Shown: positions 1 to 9,074, numbered from the stretch's first letter. The stretch: 64,000 nt of DNA from Patescibacteria group bacterium (GCA_023229665.1 JALNYW010000002.1:202512-266511), one strand, 5' to 3'. Translations and numbers: made by a program. Notes: generated by a model from the sequence alone, not told the origin.

Positions 1-699
1 GGCATGATGACGTTCTCGTCGCATTCCATGTCGTTGCGCATGTTGATGGACGTCGGCTATTGGCAAAAAGACATCGTGTCCGAAGACTCGCGCATTTTTT
101 TGCAGGGCCTGATCAAGTACCACGGCCAGTACCGCGTGACGCCCATCCATCTTCCCGTCTCGATGGATACCGTCATGACCGGAAATTACTGGAAAGCGCT
201 CCCGGCATTGTATAAGCAGCTTCGACGCTGGGCATGGGGCGTGGAAAATTTCCCGTACATGGCCGACGCGTTCCGCCGCGACAAGGAAATGCCGTTCATG
301 ACCAAATTCACCTGGCTCTTCAAGCAGGTGGAGGGCATGTACACCTGGGCCACGGCGCCGCTCCTCATATTTATTTTGGGATATCTGCCGTTTTACGCCG
401 CGCCGGACCAATTCCGCAGCTTCGCCATCTTCCAAAATACGCCGTTTACCTTGCAATGGCTGATGCGTCTCGCCATGGTCGGGTTATTTCTCTCCGCCGG
501 CCTCGCGCTGACCTTGTTGCCGCCCATCCCGAAACATATCTCCAGGCCGTATGCGTGGTTCGTCATCCTGGCTCAGTGGCTGTTATTGCCCGTGACCTTC
601 GTGCTCTTCGGCGCATTGCCCGCGATCGATGCGCAGACGCGCTTGATGCTCGGCCGCTATCTTGGGTTTAACGTGTCGCCAAAGCGCACGGTGAAATAA
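1..699 (+). CDS. Glycosyltransferase family 2, membrane-bound (C-terminal part, cut by window edge)
   Basis: The reading frame is open to the first base, so the start lies outside the window. The visible 230 or so residues hold an EDSRI acidic motif and a QLRRWAWG motif (the QxxRW signature of processive GT2 enzymes). At least three hydrophobic segments follow in the C-terminal half. This is the layout of membrane GT2 enzymes that polymerise or transfer sugars at the inner face of the membrane. The next gene starts one base after the stop, so the genes are cotranscribed with two more glycosyltransferases. The substrate cannot be read from the sequence. Confidence 0.75.
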   Translation, partial: GMMTFSSHSMSLRMLMDVGYWQKDIVSEDSRIFLQGLIKYHGQYRVTPIHLPVSMDTVMTGNYWKALPALYKQLRRWAWGVENFPYMADAFRRDKEMPFMTKFTWLFKQVEGMYTWATAPLLIFILGYLPFYAAPDQFRSFAIFQNTPFTLQWLMRLAMVGLFLSAGLALTLLPPIPKHISRPYAWFVILAQWLLLPVTFVLFGALPAIDAQTRLMLGRYLGFNVSPKRTVK

Positions 700-700
700 T

Positions 701-1432
701 ATGGCAGGTTCCGTGCATTGGTCCGCGCTCGTCGTCGCGGATGATCCGAACGCGATGCTTCCCGAAGCCTTGCGCGGCCTTGAGGCATTGTCGCCGCCGC
801 CGTCCGTGACCGTCGTGGACAATGCGCCAGCCGGACAAAAACGCCCGGATATCGTGTGGCCCGGCTTGCGTTGGTTGCGTAATCCGCGCCCGCAATCCGT
901 CGGACATTCCTACAACCAGGCCATTGAACTCGCGCTCGCGCATGCTCAGGGTGAGCTGGAAAATAATTTCGCCCTCCTGATCACGCCCGACGTCATCGTC
1001 GGCACCGATCTCCTCCAGAAGCTCGACGCGCTTTTCGATGCGGAGCCTTTGCTCGCCGTCGTCGGTCCGAAGCTCCGCCGCGCGTATATCGCCGGTTCGT
1101 TGGATGGCGATCGTCGTGAAATAGAATTTTCCGACACGCTTGATGGGATCGGTATAACGGTTAATTGGCTGGGGAAGGCGAACTTCATCGGCCGCGGCGA
1201 TCCGGATGACGGCCAGCAGATTTTGAAGAAGCCGCCGTACGCGCCGTCGCCCGCGTGTTTCGCGGTGCGCCTGTCGGCCCTGCGGGCGCTCTCCGCCCAC
1301 GGACCCTGGTTCCAGGAAAGCGGGGAATGGCCACGCGTCGCCATCGGGCTTTTCCGCAGGCTTGAGGGCGCGGAATACCGATTGACAGTCGCGACGGAAG
1401 CGGTATCGTGGCGCCTCACGCCCCGCGTATGA
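701..1432 (+). CDS. Divergent GT2-like glycosyltransferase
   Basis: This 243-residue protein has the order of a rhamnosyltransferase-type GT2 domain: an N-terminal strand ending in VVDN near residue 40, a helix with HSYNQAIELA, and LLITPDVIVG where the metal-binding region would sit. The classical DxD is replaced by TPDV, so activity is uncertain. It lies between two other glycosyltransferases. Its start is one base after the preceding stop, and its TGA overlaps the next ATG as ATGA. It may act on the same surface glycan or be a non-catalytic partner. Confidence 0.6.
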   Translation: MAGSVHWSALVVADDPNAMLPEALRGLEALSPPPSVTVVDNAPAGQKRPDIVWPGLRWLRNPRPQSVGHSYNQAIELALAHAQGELENNFALLITPDVIVGTDLLQKLDALFDAEPLLAVVGPKLRRAYIAGSLDGDRREIEFSDTLDGIGITVNWLGKANFIGRGDPDDGQQILKKPPYAPSPACFAVRLSALRALSAHGPWFQESGEWPRVAIGLFRRLEGAEYRLTVATEAVSWRLTPRV

Positions 1433-2241
1433 CGCCCAAGGTCTCATTCGTAACGGTAAACTACAAAACCCCGCATTTCATCCGGCATCTTTTGTCCGGG
1501 ATTGAAGAGGCGAAGTTGTCGTTCCCGTACGAATACTTCGTGGTGGACAACGCGTCGCAGGATGGGACGCCGGAATTGGTGGCCGAACGGTTCCCTTGGG
1601 CCACGCCCATCGCTTCGGAAAAAAATCTTGGCTTTGGCGCCGGCAACAATCTTGGGATTGAAAAAGCGAAAGGCGAGTATGTGATCTTATTGAATCCCGA
1701 CCTCACCATTTTCCCCGGCGAGCTCGAGGCATGGATCGAGTGGATGGATAAGCGTCCCGACGTCGGGGTTTCCGGCCCGCGCGTCTTGAATCCCGACGGA
1801 TCGGACCAGCATTCCAGTTATCGTTTTCCCGGGCTGTTCATCCCGATGTACCGCCGCACCTTCCTCGGCCACCTGCCGTGGGGCAAAAAAGCCATCGCGT
1901 CCTATCTTATGCATGATATGGATCGCGGCTCCGAACAGGACGTGGATTGGGTCTTGGGCGCGGCCATGTGCATCCGTCGCTCCGTGCTTGAGAAGGTCGG
2001 GAGCTTCGACGATCGTTTTTTCATGTATTTCGAAGATGCGGACTTGTGCCGCCGCGTGTGGGAGGCGGGCCATCGCGTCACGTACATGCCGAAGGCGCGC
2101 CTCGTGCACTACCATAAGCGCGAAAGCCAGACGCGGTATCCCTGGCAGGCGCTCAGCAACCCGGTAGCCCGCGCCCATATCAAGAGCGGTTTGAGGTATT
2201 TCTTAAAGTACCGCGCCAAACCCAATCCCAGGGCTACGTGA
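1429..2241 (+). CDS. Glycosyltransferase family 2 (rhamnosyltransferase-like)
   Basis: The ATG at 1429 overlaps the preceding TGA (ATGA) and is preferred over the in-frame GTG at 1408. The 270-residue product begins TPKVSFVTVNYKTP and continues with VVDNAS, GFGAGNNLGI and ILLNPDL, all typical of WbbL-like GT2 enzymes. A later segment, MYFEDADLCRR, matches the conserved ED region near the catalytic base. It has no membrane segment. It probably adds a deoxyhexose or similar sugar to a lipid- or polymer-linked glycan together with its two upstream neighbours. Confidence 0.85.
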   Translation: MTPKVSFVTVNYKTPHFIRHLLSGIEEAKLSFPYEYFVVDNASQDGTPELVAERFPWATPIASEKNLGFGAGNNLGIEKAKGEYVILLNPDLTIFPGELEAWIEWMDKRPDVGVSGPRVLNPDGSDQHSSYRFPGLFIPMYRRTFLGHLPWGKKAIASYLMHDMDRGSEQDVDWVLGAAMCIRRSVLEKVGSFDDRFFMYFEDADLCRRVWEAGHRVTYMPKARLVHYHKRESQTRYPWQALSNPVARAHIKSGLRYFLKYRAKPNPRAT

Positions 2242-2247
2242 TAAGAT
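2239..2247 (+). promoter_or_regulatory. Extended -10 element of the DUF4012 gene
   Basis: TGA followed by TAAGAT (2242-2247) forms a TGn-extended -10 six bases before the ATG at 2254. The TG is part of the upstream gene's stop codon. Transcription would begin at or next to the ATG, giving a leaderless message. Confidence 0.55.
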
Positions 2248-2253
2248 GCCTCC

Positions 2254-4302
2254 ATGTCCCTGGAGCAGCAGCCGAATTTTTTGACTTGCCCAGCCATGCC
2301 GGAACTTCCGGCAGGGGATGCTCCTCCGACTTCAAGCCAGCCGCCCCAACGGCCCGCTCCTCGCCCTGAACCGCCTAAATCCGGATACCAATTCCCGTGG
2401 AAGAAGGCCTTGGTGTTGGTCGGTATTTTGGCGTTGGTCGGCGTGATGCTCTTGGCCGCGCCCGGCCTCGTGGGCGGCGTCCGCGCGGGATCCGGCGCCT
2501 TGCGCGCCCAGTCGGCTTTGAAACAGGCGCAAGCGCATGCCCTTGCGCGGGAATTCCGTGAAGCGGACCAGGAGCTCTCTTCCGCCGAGAGCGCTTTGCT
2601 TGAGGTGCGCGCGGGCTTGCGCATGACCGGACCGTGGCGCCAGGCGCCCTGGGTCGGTTCCAAGATACGCGCATTGGAAGAGGTGGAACGCGCGGGCTCC
2701 GCGGCCATCGGCGGCTTGCGCGATTTGTTGTTTGCCGCAATCTCTATCCAGGACGCGTTGGAAGGCGCGACCGGTCCCGATGGTTTGGGCGTTGACCCGA
2801 ACCGCAGCTATAACGATTTAAGTAAGGAAGAAAAACGCGCGGTCATCGCGCGTCTCGCCGAAAGCCTGCCGCGCATGCGCACGGCCCGCGAAAAAGTCGC
2901 GATCGCCGCCGAAGCCTGGAAGCGCGTCCCACAGGACCAGCTGTTCGCGCCGATCCGCAACGCGCTCGCGCCCTTGGCCGACCGTTTGCCGGATGCCAGC
3001 CGCCAGTTGGACGAAGCCGTTTCCATTTTGGAAATCGCCGTCCCGATTCTGGGGTATCCGACGCCCAAGACCTATCTCGTGCTTTTGCAGAACGCCGACG
3101 AAATGCGCCCGACCGGCGGGTTTATCGGCAATGTGGGCTTGATGAGCGTGGACGCGGGTGATCTCGCCCATATCGAATTTGAGGACGTATATGCCGTGGA
3201 TAATCCGGTCATAAATACGTGGAAAGAGGCGCCTCCGGAAATCATGCGGCGCGAGCTGGGTATCCCGGCATGGTTCCTGCGCGACGCTAACTGGTCGCCG
3301 GATGTCCCGGAATCCTTTGAGCGCGTATTAGATTTCTATGTCCGTGAGATGAAGCTCGGACGCAACGCCGACCTCCACGTGGATGGCGTCATCGCGCTCC
3401 AGCCCGAACTCTTCCGCCAGCTCCTGCTCCTCACGGGTCCGATCGTAGTGGATGGAAAAACCTTCGGCGCCGACAACTTCTTCGACCAGCTTCAATACGA
3501 CGTGGAGCAAGGGTTTTTCCTGGAGGATGATTTGCCGGTCGCCCAGCGCAAAGAAATCGTAGCCAAGGTCGGCGATGAGTTAATCGCCAAGCTCACGAGC
3601 CAGCCGGCGAGCCGTTGGCCGAACATGCTGGATATTGCGGCCAAGAGCCTCGACCAGAAAGATATTCTAATTTATTCACGTGACCGGAATCTCCAGAGTT
3701 TGATTGACGCGCGCGGATGGGGAGGGCGTACGCTCGGGACGGAAGGGGATGAGCTCTGGGTGATTGATGCCAACCTCGCCGCCCTCAAAACCGACGGCGT
3801 CATGGACAAGCGGATCATCTACTCGGTGGATGCTACCGATCCGGGCGGTCCGGTCGCCACGGTGCGGTTGCGTTATACGAATACGAACCGGACCCTAAGC
3901 TGGCGCTATACGCGCTATCGCAGCTATACGCGCGTGTATGTTCCGGAGGGAAGCGAGCTTTTATCCTGGTCGGGTATCTCGAATAATCGCAATCCGGATG
4001 TCTTAAAAGAGCTCGGCAAAACCGTGTTTGGCGGCTTTTGGATCGTCCAACCGGGCGCCACTGGCGAGTTGGTGTTCAGGTACCGCCTTCCGGCCCGCGT
4101 TCGTGAGAAGATCAGCTCGGGACCGTATACGCTTTTGGTTCAACGCCAACCTGGAGCCGAGGCAAAATTGACGCTCGATCTCCGGTTCGGTAAGACGGTT
4201 CGTAGCGCCTCACCCGGTGAGGACGAAGAGCAGTTCGGAGACGACCGGTATCGGTACGAAACGGACCTCGTTGAAAACGAAACGTTTACCATCGGCTTCT
4301 AG
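2254..4302 (+). CDS. DUF4012 domain-containing membrane protein
   Basis: The 682-residue protein has a proline-rich cytoplasmic N-terminus (about 1-50) and one transmembrane helix (about 52-69). A large external part follows, with the DUF4012 core around NADEMRPTGGFIGNVG. The family is common in Patescibacteria and Gram-positive bacteria next to glycosyltransferase and polysaccharide export genes, and its biochemical role is unknown. Here it follows three GT2 genes and precedes mreB, which suggests a role in cell-surface polymer assembly or attachment. The ATG is preceded by an extended -10 with no Shine-Dalgarno sequence. Confidence 0.85.
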   Translation: MSLEQQPNFLTCPAMPELPAGDAPPTSSQPPQRPAPRPEPPKSGYQFPWKKALVLVGILALVGVMLLAAPGLVGGVRAGSGALRAQSALKQAQAHALAREFREADQELSSAESALLEVRAGLRMTGPWRQAPWVGSKIRALEEVERAGSAAIGGLRDLLFAAISIQDALEGATGPDGLGVDPNRSYNDLSKEEKRAVIARLAESLPRMRTAREKVAIAAEAWKRVPQDQLFAPIRNALAPLADRLPDASRQLDEAVSILEIAVPILGYPTPKTYLVLLQNADEMRPTGGFIGNVGLMSVDAGDLAHIEFEDVYAVDNPVINTWKEAPPEIMRRELGIPAWFLRDANWSPDVPESFERVLDFYVREMKLGRNADLHVDGVIALQPELFRQLLLLTGPIVVDGKTFGADNFFDQLQYDVEQGFFLEDDLPVAQRKEIVAKVGDELIAKLTSQPASRWPNMLDIAAKSLDQKDILIYSRDRNLQSLIDARGWGGRTLGTEGDELWVIDANLAALKTDGVMDKRIIYSVDATDPGGPVATVRLRYTNTNRTLSWRYTRYRSYTRVYVPEGSELLSWSGISNNRNPDVLKELGKTVFGGFWIVQPGATGELVFRYRLPARVREKISSGPYTLLVQRQPGAEAKLTLDLRFGKTVRSASPGEDEEQFGDDRYRYETDLVENETFTIGF

Positions 4303-4331
4303 GGCGGGCAGGGGTCCGCGCAACTCTATTT

Positions 4332-5336
4332 ATGTTCGGAAAAAAAATCGGCATTGATCTTGGAACGACCACCGTCCTTGTTTATATTCCGAAGAAAGGG
4401 ATCATCATCAATGAACCGTCCGTCGTGGCGGTGTCCCTTGCCGACCGCAAAGTGCTGGCCGTCGGCAAAGAAGCGAAAGACATGATCGGCCGCACGCCCG
4501 ACACCATCGTCGCGCGCCGTCCGTTGAAAGATGGCGTCATCGCCGACTACCGCACGACGGAAGCCATGCTTCGTTATTTTATTAATAAGGCCTTGGGCGG
4601 CATGCGCCTCTTCCGTCCGGAAGTCATGGTCGCCGTGCCCGGCGGCATCACCTCCACGGAGCGCCGCGCCGTGATTGACGCGACCATCAGCGCCGGAGCC
4701 CGCGCCGCGTATATCATCAAAGAACCGGTCGTGGCGGCCATTGGCGCCGATATTCCGATCGGTTCGGCTTCCGGCCACATGATTATCGATATCGGTGGCG
4801 GCACGTCCGAAATCGCCGTTATTTCCTTGGGCGGCATCGTGTCTTCGTCTTCCGTGCGCATTGGCGGCAACAAACTCGACGCCGCCATCCAGGAACATGT
4901 CCGCCGTAAGCACGGCCTCGCCGTCGGCGAACGCACGGCCGAAGACATCAAGATTAAAATCGGTTCGGCATTGTATCTTGAAGATAAATTGGAAATGGAA
5001 GTGAAAGGCCGCGACATGATCACGGGTTTGCCACGCATCATCGCCGTGACGTCCGATGACGTAACCGACGCCATCCAGCACGAGCTTCAGGGGATCGTGG
5101 ATGCGATTAAGGAGGTCTTGCGTGCGACGCCGCCGGAACTTTCGGCCGACGTCATGCAAAAGGGGATGGTATTGTCCGGCGGTTCGTCCCAGCTCCGTAA
5201 CCTCGATCGTCTGTTCGCTGAAGCTACCGGCGTCCCGGCCTATGTCGCCGACAACCCGCAGCAATGCGTGGCCAAAGGCACCGGCATCGCCCTCGAAAAC
5301 CTCGAATTGTACAAGCGAAGCGTGTTTTCGTCGTAA
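4332..5336 (+). CDS. mreB: Rod shape-determining protein MreB
   Basis: The 334-residue protein is an actin-fold ATPase. It has GIDLGTTT at residues 7-14 (phosphate 1), DIGGGTSEIAV (phosphate 2), and VLSGGSSQLRN plus the AKGTGIALENL end typical of MreB. It polymerises under the membrane and guides cell-wall synthesis. The length is normal. It lies 29 bases after the DUF4012 gene with no visible terminator between them and may be cotranscribed. No Shine-Dalgarno sequence is seen. Confidence 0.95.
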   Translation: MFGKKIGIDLGTTTVLVYIPKKGIIINEPSVVAVSLADRKVLAVGKEAKDMIGRTPDTIVARRPLKDGVIADYRTTEAMLRYFINKALGGMRLFRPEVMVAVPGGITSTERRAVIDATISAGARAAYIIKEPVVAAIGADIPIGSASGHMIIDIGGGTSEIAVISLGGIVSSSSVRIGGNKLDAAIQEHVRRKHGLAVGERTAEDIKIKIGSALYLEDKLEMEVKGRDMITGLPRIIAVTSDDVTDAIQHELQGIVDAIKEVLRATPPELSADVMQKGMVLSGGSSQLRNLDRLFAEATGVPAYVADNPQQCVAKGTGIALENLELYKRSVFSS

Positions 5337-5353
5337 AGAAATGGCAGGTAGGG

Positions 5354-5359
5354 TACAAT
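5354..5359 (+). promoter_or_regulatory. -10 element TACAAT before the coiled-coil gene
   Basis: TACAAT lies nine bases before the ATG at 5369. That would give a leaderless or nearly leaderless transcript. No Shine-Dalgarno sequence is visible. Confidence 0.5.
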
Positions 5360-5368
5360 GGTCGGCGT

Positions 5369-6523
5369 ATGAGCCTAGAACAAATTTTTGCGAACGCCGG
5401 AAAAAGCGAAAACCGCTTGGAGGCTTCGCAACTTCCCTACCAGCGCGAAGAGCTTTTAAGCCTTCTCGCCGAGCGTCAAAAGTATGTAAGCGAGGCGTTG
5501 GAGTCGGCGCAGGAAACGGCGATTCCCGAAGATGAGGCCGGCCGCGCCGCCGCCCTCGGCGCAAAGTCCGCCCGTATTCGCCAACTGAGCGAATGGAGCG
5601 ACGCCTTGTCATCCGCCATTAAAAAATTCTCCAAACCCTCTAAGGCTGAATTGCGCGATCCGGCGACCGCCGGACAAGTCTGGATTTCCAAAGATTTCCA
5701 GAATCGCTTGGACCGCATCGGCCAGGAAGAGGATGAGGGCCGTTTGGCCGTGGAGAATCTCTATCTGAAACAGCGCGAGGACGAACGCGCTGAAACGGAG
5801 CGCAGCGTCAAAGCGAAGATCGGCCGGGGTAAGAAAAAGGAGCAAATCATCGGCGATGAAGATGTCGAAATGGAATTGGAAGACCAGGACATCGAACCTG
5901 CCCAGACAAAAGAGGAGGTGATCGGCGATGAAGACGTGGAGATGGAGCTTGAAGGCCATGATTTGGAGCCGCTTGATTTGGAAAAACGGAAAGCGAAGAA
6001 ATCGGACCGTGCTGAACGTGATGCCTATGTCGCGAAATTGGCCGAGAAGTTCGCCGCCGAAGAAGATACCCAGGTGGAATATGAAGACCCCTTCGGCCAG
6101 CTTTTGGCAGAAAAGACGCGCGAGCGCGCCTCGGCGATGAGCGGTCCGGACCGGGAACGTTTGCGCCAGGCCCAGATGCTGGAAGCGATGGAGGATTTGG
6201 AGCAGCTGTCGGTCGAAGCCTTGAACCGCGTCTCCAAATTGTGGAATGACTTGAAAGGTTTGAAAAAGCGTCTCTCAGAGTTGCGCGCGCAGATGACGGG
6301 CGGCACCCCGGTCGAGCAGGGCGTGCTGGCGGCCGTGGAGGCGGCGGCCCATCAACTCAAAGAAGAGGGCGATGCCGGCATGCGGGACGTGCTGATGATC
6401 GAAAAACAGATCGCCAGCCTGCGCGAGGAACTGGGTTCGCAGGAAGAAGCCGCGGACCAGGAAATCTCGGGACCGCGCATCAAGGTTCCGCGTTCACGTC
6501 CGGCCATCAAAAAGTCGGCGTAA
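5369..6523 (+). CDS. Acidic coiled-coil protein of unknown function
   Basis: The ATG at 5369 is chosen because a TACAAT box sits just upstream; the frame is open further back but overlaps mreB. The 384-residue product is rich in Glu, Lys and Ala with long helical stretches, no signal peptide and no membrane segment. Residues around 160-200 hold an internal duplication: GDEDVEMELEDQDIEP followed by GDEDVEMELEGHDLEP. Its position directly after mreB makes a cytoskeleton-linked role possible, but no known family was recognised. Confidence 0.7.
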   Translation: MSLEQIFANAGKSENRLEASQLPYQREELLSLLAERQKYVSEALESAQETAIPEDEAGRAAALGAKSARIRQLSEWSDALSSAIKKFSKPSKAELRDPATAGQVWISKDFQNRLDRIGQEEDEGRLAVENLYLKQREDERAETERSVKAKIGRGKKKEQIIGDEDVEMELEDQDIEPAQTKEEVIGDEDVEMELEGHDLEPLDLEKRKAKKSDRAERDAYVAKLAEKFAAEEDTQVEYEDPFGQLLAEKTRERASAMSGPDRERLRQAQMLEAMEDLEQLSVEALNRVSKLWNDLKGLKKRLSELRAQMTGGTPVEQGVLAAVEAAAHQLKEEGDAGMRDVLMIEKQIASLREELGSQEEAADQEISGPRIKVPRSRPAIKKSA

Positions 6524-6536
6524 CAATAGGGAATAA

Positions 6537-6570
6537 TAAAAACGCTCCGACGCATGTCGGAGCTTTTGTT
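6537..6570. terminator. Bidirectional intrinsic terminator
   Basis: An 8-bp stem (GCTCCGAC 6544-6551, GTCGGAGC 6556-6563) with a GCAT loop has T runs on both sides: TTTTGTTT on the plus strand and TTTTTATTATT on the minus strand. It can end both the coiled-coil gene and the convergent minus-strand gene at 6570-6968. Confidence 0.85.
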
Positions 6571-6968
6571 TAGCTGGCGGCTCGCACAGGCTCCGGGAAC
6601 TTCCCGAAGAGAGTCTCGAGCTCGCCGAGCAGGGCGGCGTGGCGCGCATCGTGCTTCACGAGCAGGACGATGATGACGCGCTGCACGAGATCGCGCAGCT
6701 CGTCCGGCGCATAGGGCGGGCCCGTCTGCAGGCCGCCCACCTCGCGGTCCCAGGCCTGCATGGCCTCGATGATGCCGGAGCCCAGGATGGCCCGTCCTGC
6801 CCTGAGGGCGAGCGACGTAGCGGCGGCGAGGGCCGCGTCGGCCCTGCCTTCCTTGATCCGGCATGCGATGTGCTTCGGGCGTTCGCCCGCCGTCGGGTCT
6901 TCGTTGCCGTCCTCGTCGATGATGATCGGGAGGCGGCACAGGGAACAAAGAACGTGCGTGTCTCCCAT
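6570..6968 (-). CDS. Small putative zinc-binding protein (SD-led single-gene unit)
   Basis: This is a 132-residue protein with C8-x2-C11 and H33-x2-C36, which could form a treble-clef-like zinc site. A mostly helical, charged C-terminal part follows. The ATG at 6968 has a strong Shine-Dalgarno (CCGGAGGTG) seven bases upstream. Its promoter and terminator are both private. Codons end mainly in C or G, with CTC/CTG rather than TTG for leucine, unlike the flanking genes. I do not recognise a family. Import as a cassette is inferred. Confidence 0.65.
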   Translation of the reverse strand: MGDTHVLCSLCRLPIIIDEDGNEDPTAGERPKHIACRIKEGRADAALAAATSLALRAGRAILGSGIIEAMQAWDREVGGLQTGPPYAPDELRDLVQRVIIVLLVKHDARHAALLGELETLFGKFPEPVRAAS

Positions 6969-6996
6969 GATTCACCTCCGGGAAAAGAGACGTTCG

Positions 6997-7047
6997 AACC
7001 TAGCAGGACTTGTCGGGTTTGTCAATCCTCCCAGGTATCTCTAAGCT
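6997..7047. promoter_or_regulatory. Overlapping divergent promoters sharing one -35 region
   Basis: On the minus strand TTGACA (7025-7020), 17 bases, then TAGGTT (7002-6997) drives the gene at 6968. On the plus strand TTGTCA (7019-7024), 17 bases, then TAAGCT (7042-7047) lies six bases before the ATG at 7054. The two -35 hexamers occupy the same seven base pairs, so the polymerases should compete. Confidence 0.7.
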
Positions 7048-7053
7048 ACTCCC

Positions 7054-8160
7054 ATGCACATCGGGATAGAAGCCTCGCGCGCCAATCGCCCCGTAAAAAC
7101 GGGCGTGGAATGGTATGCCTGGCATGTGATCCAGCAATTGAAGGCATTGCCCGGCGCGGCCAAACACCAATGGTCTTTGTATTCCAATAGTCCGCTCCAA
7201 GGGGGATTGCAGTCCGGTCCGGCGAATTGGAAAGAGCGCCGCCTGTCCTGGCCGCCCAGGTATCTCTGGACCCAAGCGCGTCTTTCGTGGGAAATGCGCC
7301 GCCGCCCTTCGGACGTTTTGTTCGTGCCTGCGCATGTCTTGCCCGTGATTAGTCCGAAGAAATCCGTGGTGACCGTGCATGATGTCGGGTTCAAGCGGTT
7401 CCCGGAAGCCTATAAAAAAATCCAAGTCGCGTATCACGAGATTACGACGCGCGATATCGTGCGCCGGAACGCGCGGATCATCACGGTGAGCGAGTTTTGC
7501 AAACGCGAAATTGTGGAATTATACGGCGCGAAGCCCGAACATATTTTTGTGACGCCCCTCGGCCTTGACCACGACCGGTATCGTCCGCAAACCGTCAGGC
7601 CGGAAAAACCGTATCTCCTCTTCGTCGGCCGCGTTGATAAGAAAAAGAATTTAATAACGCTGGTGCGCGCCTTCGAGCTTGTGGCCGACGAATTTCCGCA
7701 TTTGGAGCTGAAGATCGCGGGTACGTTTTCCGGCCCCGCCGGGCTTTCGACGACGGGTGCCAAGGAGCTCATGGAAGCCATCCAATTCTCGCCGTATCAA
7801 GACCGCATCGACATGCTCGGATATGTAAAAGAGGAGGAGAAGCCGGCCCTGTTGTCCGGCGCATCGATCTATATCCAGCCTTCGATCTATGAAGGGTTTG
7901 GCTTGCCGCCGCTCGAAGCCATGGCCTGCGGCACGCCAACCATCTGCGCTGATTCCACCTGCCTCCCGGAAGTCGTCGGTGAGGGGAATGCCCTCTTCTT
8001 TGATCCAAAAGATACCGAAGCCCTCGCTTCGGCGATGCGCCGTATCTTATCTGAACCGACCCTACGCGAAGACCTGATCCAGCGCGGGCTTGCGCGTGCG
8101 AAGCAATTCGCCTGGAACCGGACCGCCGAAGAAACCCTCAGAATCCTGGAAACGTGGTAA
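7054..8160 (+). CDS. Glycosyltransferase family 4
   Basis: The 368-residue protein starts with IGIEASRANRPVKTGVEWY, a GT-B N-domain. The C-domain carries LLFVGRVDKKKN and PSIYEGFGLPPLEAMACGTP, the E-x7-E nucleotide-sugar site of GT4 enzymes. No signal peptide or membrane helix is present. It probably transfers a mannose-like sugar in surface-glycan synthesis. Its -10 lies six bases before the ATG, so the mRNA is probably leaderless. Its TAA lies within the -10 of the next gene. Confidence 0.88.
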   Translation: MHIGIEASRANRPVKTGVEWYAWHVIQQLKALPGAAKHQWSLYSNSPLQGGLQSGPANWKERRLSWPPRYLWTQARLSWEMRRRPSDVLFVPAHVLPVISPKKSVVTVHDVGFKRFPEAYKKIQVAYHEITTRDIVRRNARIITVSEFCKREIVELYGAKPEHIFVTPLGLDHDRYRPQTVRPEKPYLLFVGRVDKKKNLITLVRAFELVADEFPHLELKIAGTFSGPAGLSTTGAKELMEAIQFSPYQDRIDMLGYVKEEEKPALLSGASIYIQPSIYEGFGLPPLEAMACGTPTICADSTCLPEVVGEGNALFFDPKDTEALASAMRRILSEPTLREDLIQRGLARAKQFAWNRTAEETLRILETW

Positions 8161-8163
8161 AAT
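8155..8163 (+). promoter_or_regulatory. Extended -10 element of the TrmB-like gene
   Basis: TGG followed by TAAAAT (8158-8163) is an extended -10 that includes the stop codon of the upstream glycosyltransferase. The ATG at 8177 follows 13 bases later. Confidence 0.5.
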
Positions 8164-8176
8164 TCTTTCCATTGTT

Positions 8177-8974
8177 ATGATGGATGACGTGAAGCTTGCG
8201 CTGGCCGATCTTGGACTCGCGCCCAAAGAAGCCGATACCTATATCGCCATGTTGGAGCTCGGCCCGTCGAGCGTGCAGGATATCGCGAAGAAAGCCGGAA
8301 TCAACCGCACCACGGCTTACGTCATGATCGAGGCGCTGAAGAAGCATGGTTTGGTTTCGACGTTTGAACGCGGCAAAAAAACGGTTTTTGCGGCCGAGAA
8401 CCCGGAGCAGCTCGTGGAGATCCTGACGCGCCAACTGGGAACCATCCAGGCGAAAAAGAGCCGCTTGGAAGAATCCCTGCCGAGATTGCTCGCGATTTTT
8501 AATACGGTCGAAGACAAGCCCAAGGTGCGGTTTTTAGAAGGGGAAGCGCCTTTGCGCGAAATCCTGAATGAGATCGCGGGCGTCCGGGAAGAAGTATGGG
8601 AAATGTATGCCGTGGATGAACATCTGATCGAAGTGATTAAAAAACTTCAAACGCATGAGCAGCGCATGGAAGTTCCCCGCCGCATCAGGGGGCGTTCGCT
8701 GATCACCGTAAAGCCGGGACAGATGCTTCCGTATTTCGATCCCAAGAATACCGAGATCCGCGCCTTGGATTGGTCCGTGCACCAATTCACCGGGGATATC
8801 ACCATTTTCCGCGATCGCGTATACATCTTCGTTTATAAAGGCCGCTTGGGGGCGATTGCCATCGAGAGCAAGGAAATCGTGGAGATCGTCCGCGCCCTGT
8901 TCGAGATGGCCTGGAGCTGCGCCATTCCATGGACGCCGCCGCCGGATTGGGAAAAACATAAATTAGAGAAATAA
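8177..8974 (+). CDS. TrmB family transcriptional regulator
   Basis: The ATG at 8177 (or 8180) is selected because upstream codons overlap the previous gene and a -10 box. The 265-residue protein has an N-terminal winged helix (LGLAPKEADTYIAMLELG, then QDIAKKAGINRTTAYVMIEAL) and a C-terminal ligand-type domain of about 150 residues. TrmB proteins sense sugars or metabolites and control transport or metabolic genes. It may control nearby glycan genes, but no operator could be identified. Confidence 0.85.
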   Translation: MMDDVKLALADLGLAPKEADTYIAMLELGPSSVQDIAKKAGINRTTAYVMIEALKKHGLVSTFERGKKTVFAAENPEQLVEILTRQLGTIQAKKSRLEESLPRLLAIFNTVEDKPKVRFLEGEAPLREILNEIAGVREEVWEMYAVDEHLIEVIKKLQTHEQRMEVPRRIRGRSLITVKPGQMLPYFDPKNTEIRALDWSVHQFTGDITIFRDRVYIFVYKGRLGAIAIESKEIVEIVRALFEMAWSCAIPWTPPPDWEKHKLEK

Positions 8975-9006
8975 AAACGGCCGTGCGGCTGTATCCGTCA
9001 CGGCCG
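8971..9006 (-). terminator. Intrinsic terminator of the minus-strand unit at 9075-9326
   Basis: The stem CGGCCGTG (8978-8985) pairs with CACGGCCG (8999-9006). On the minus strand it is followed by TTTTTAT, so it ends leftward transcription. Confidence 0.7.
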
Positions 9007-9022
9007 AGCCGTAGGATGTGTA

Positions 9023-9052
9023 CGCCTGGCCTAAGCCCGGGCGTTTTTTGTT
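9023..9052 (+). terminator. Intrinsic terminator of the TrmB-like gene
   Basis: CGCCTGG (9023-9029) pairs with CCGGGCG (9037-9043) with one G-T pair, followed by six T residues. It faces rightward. Confidence 0.65.
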
Positions 9053-9074
9053 CTTGACCTGAAGTGATGGCCGA

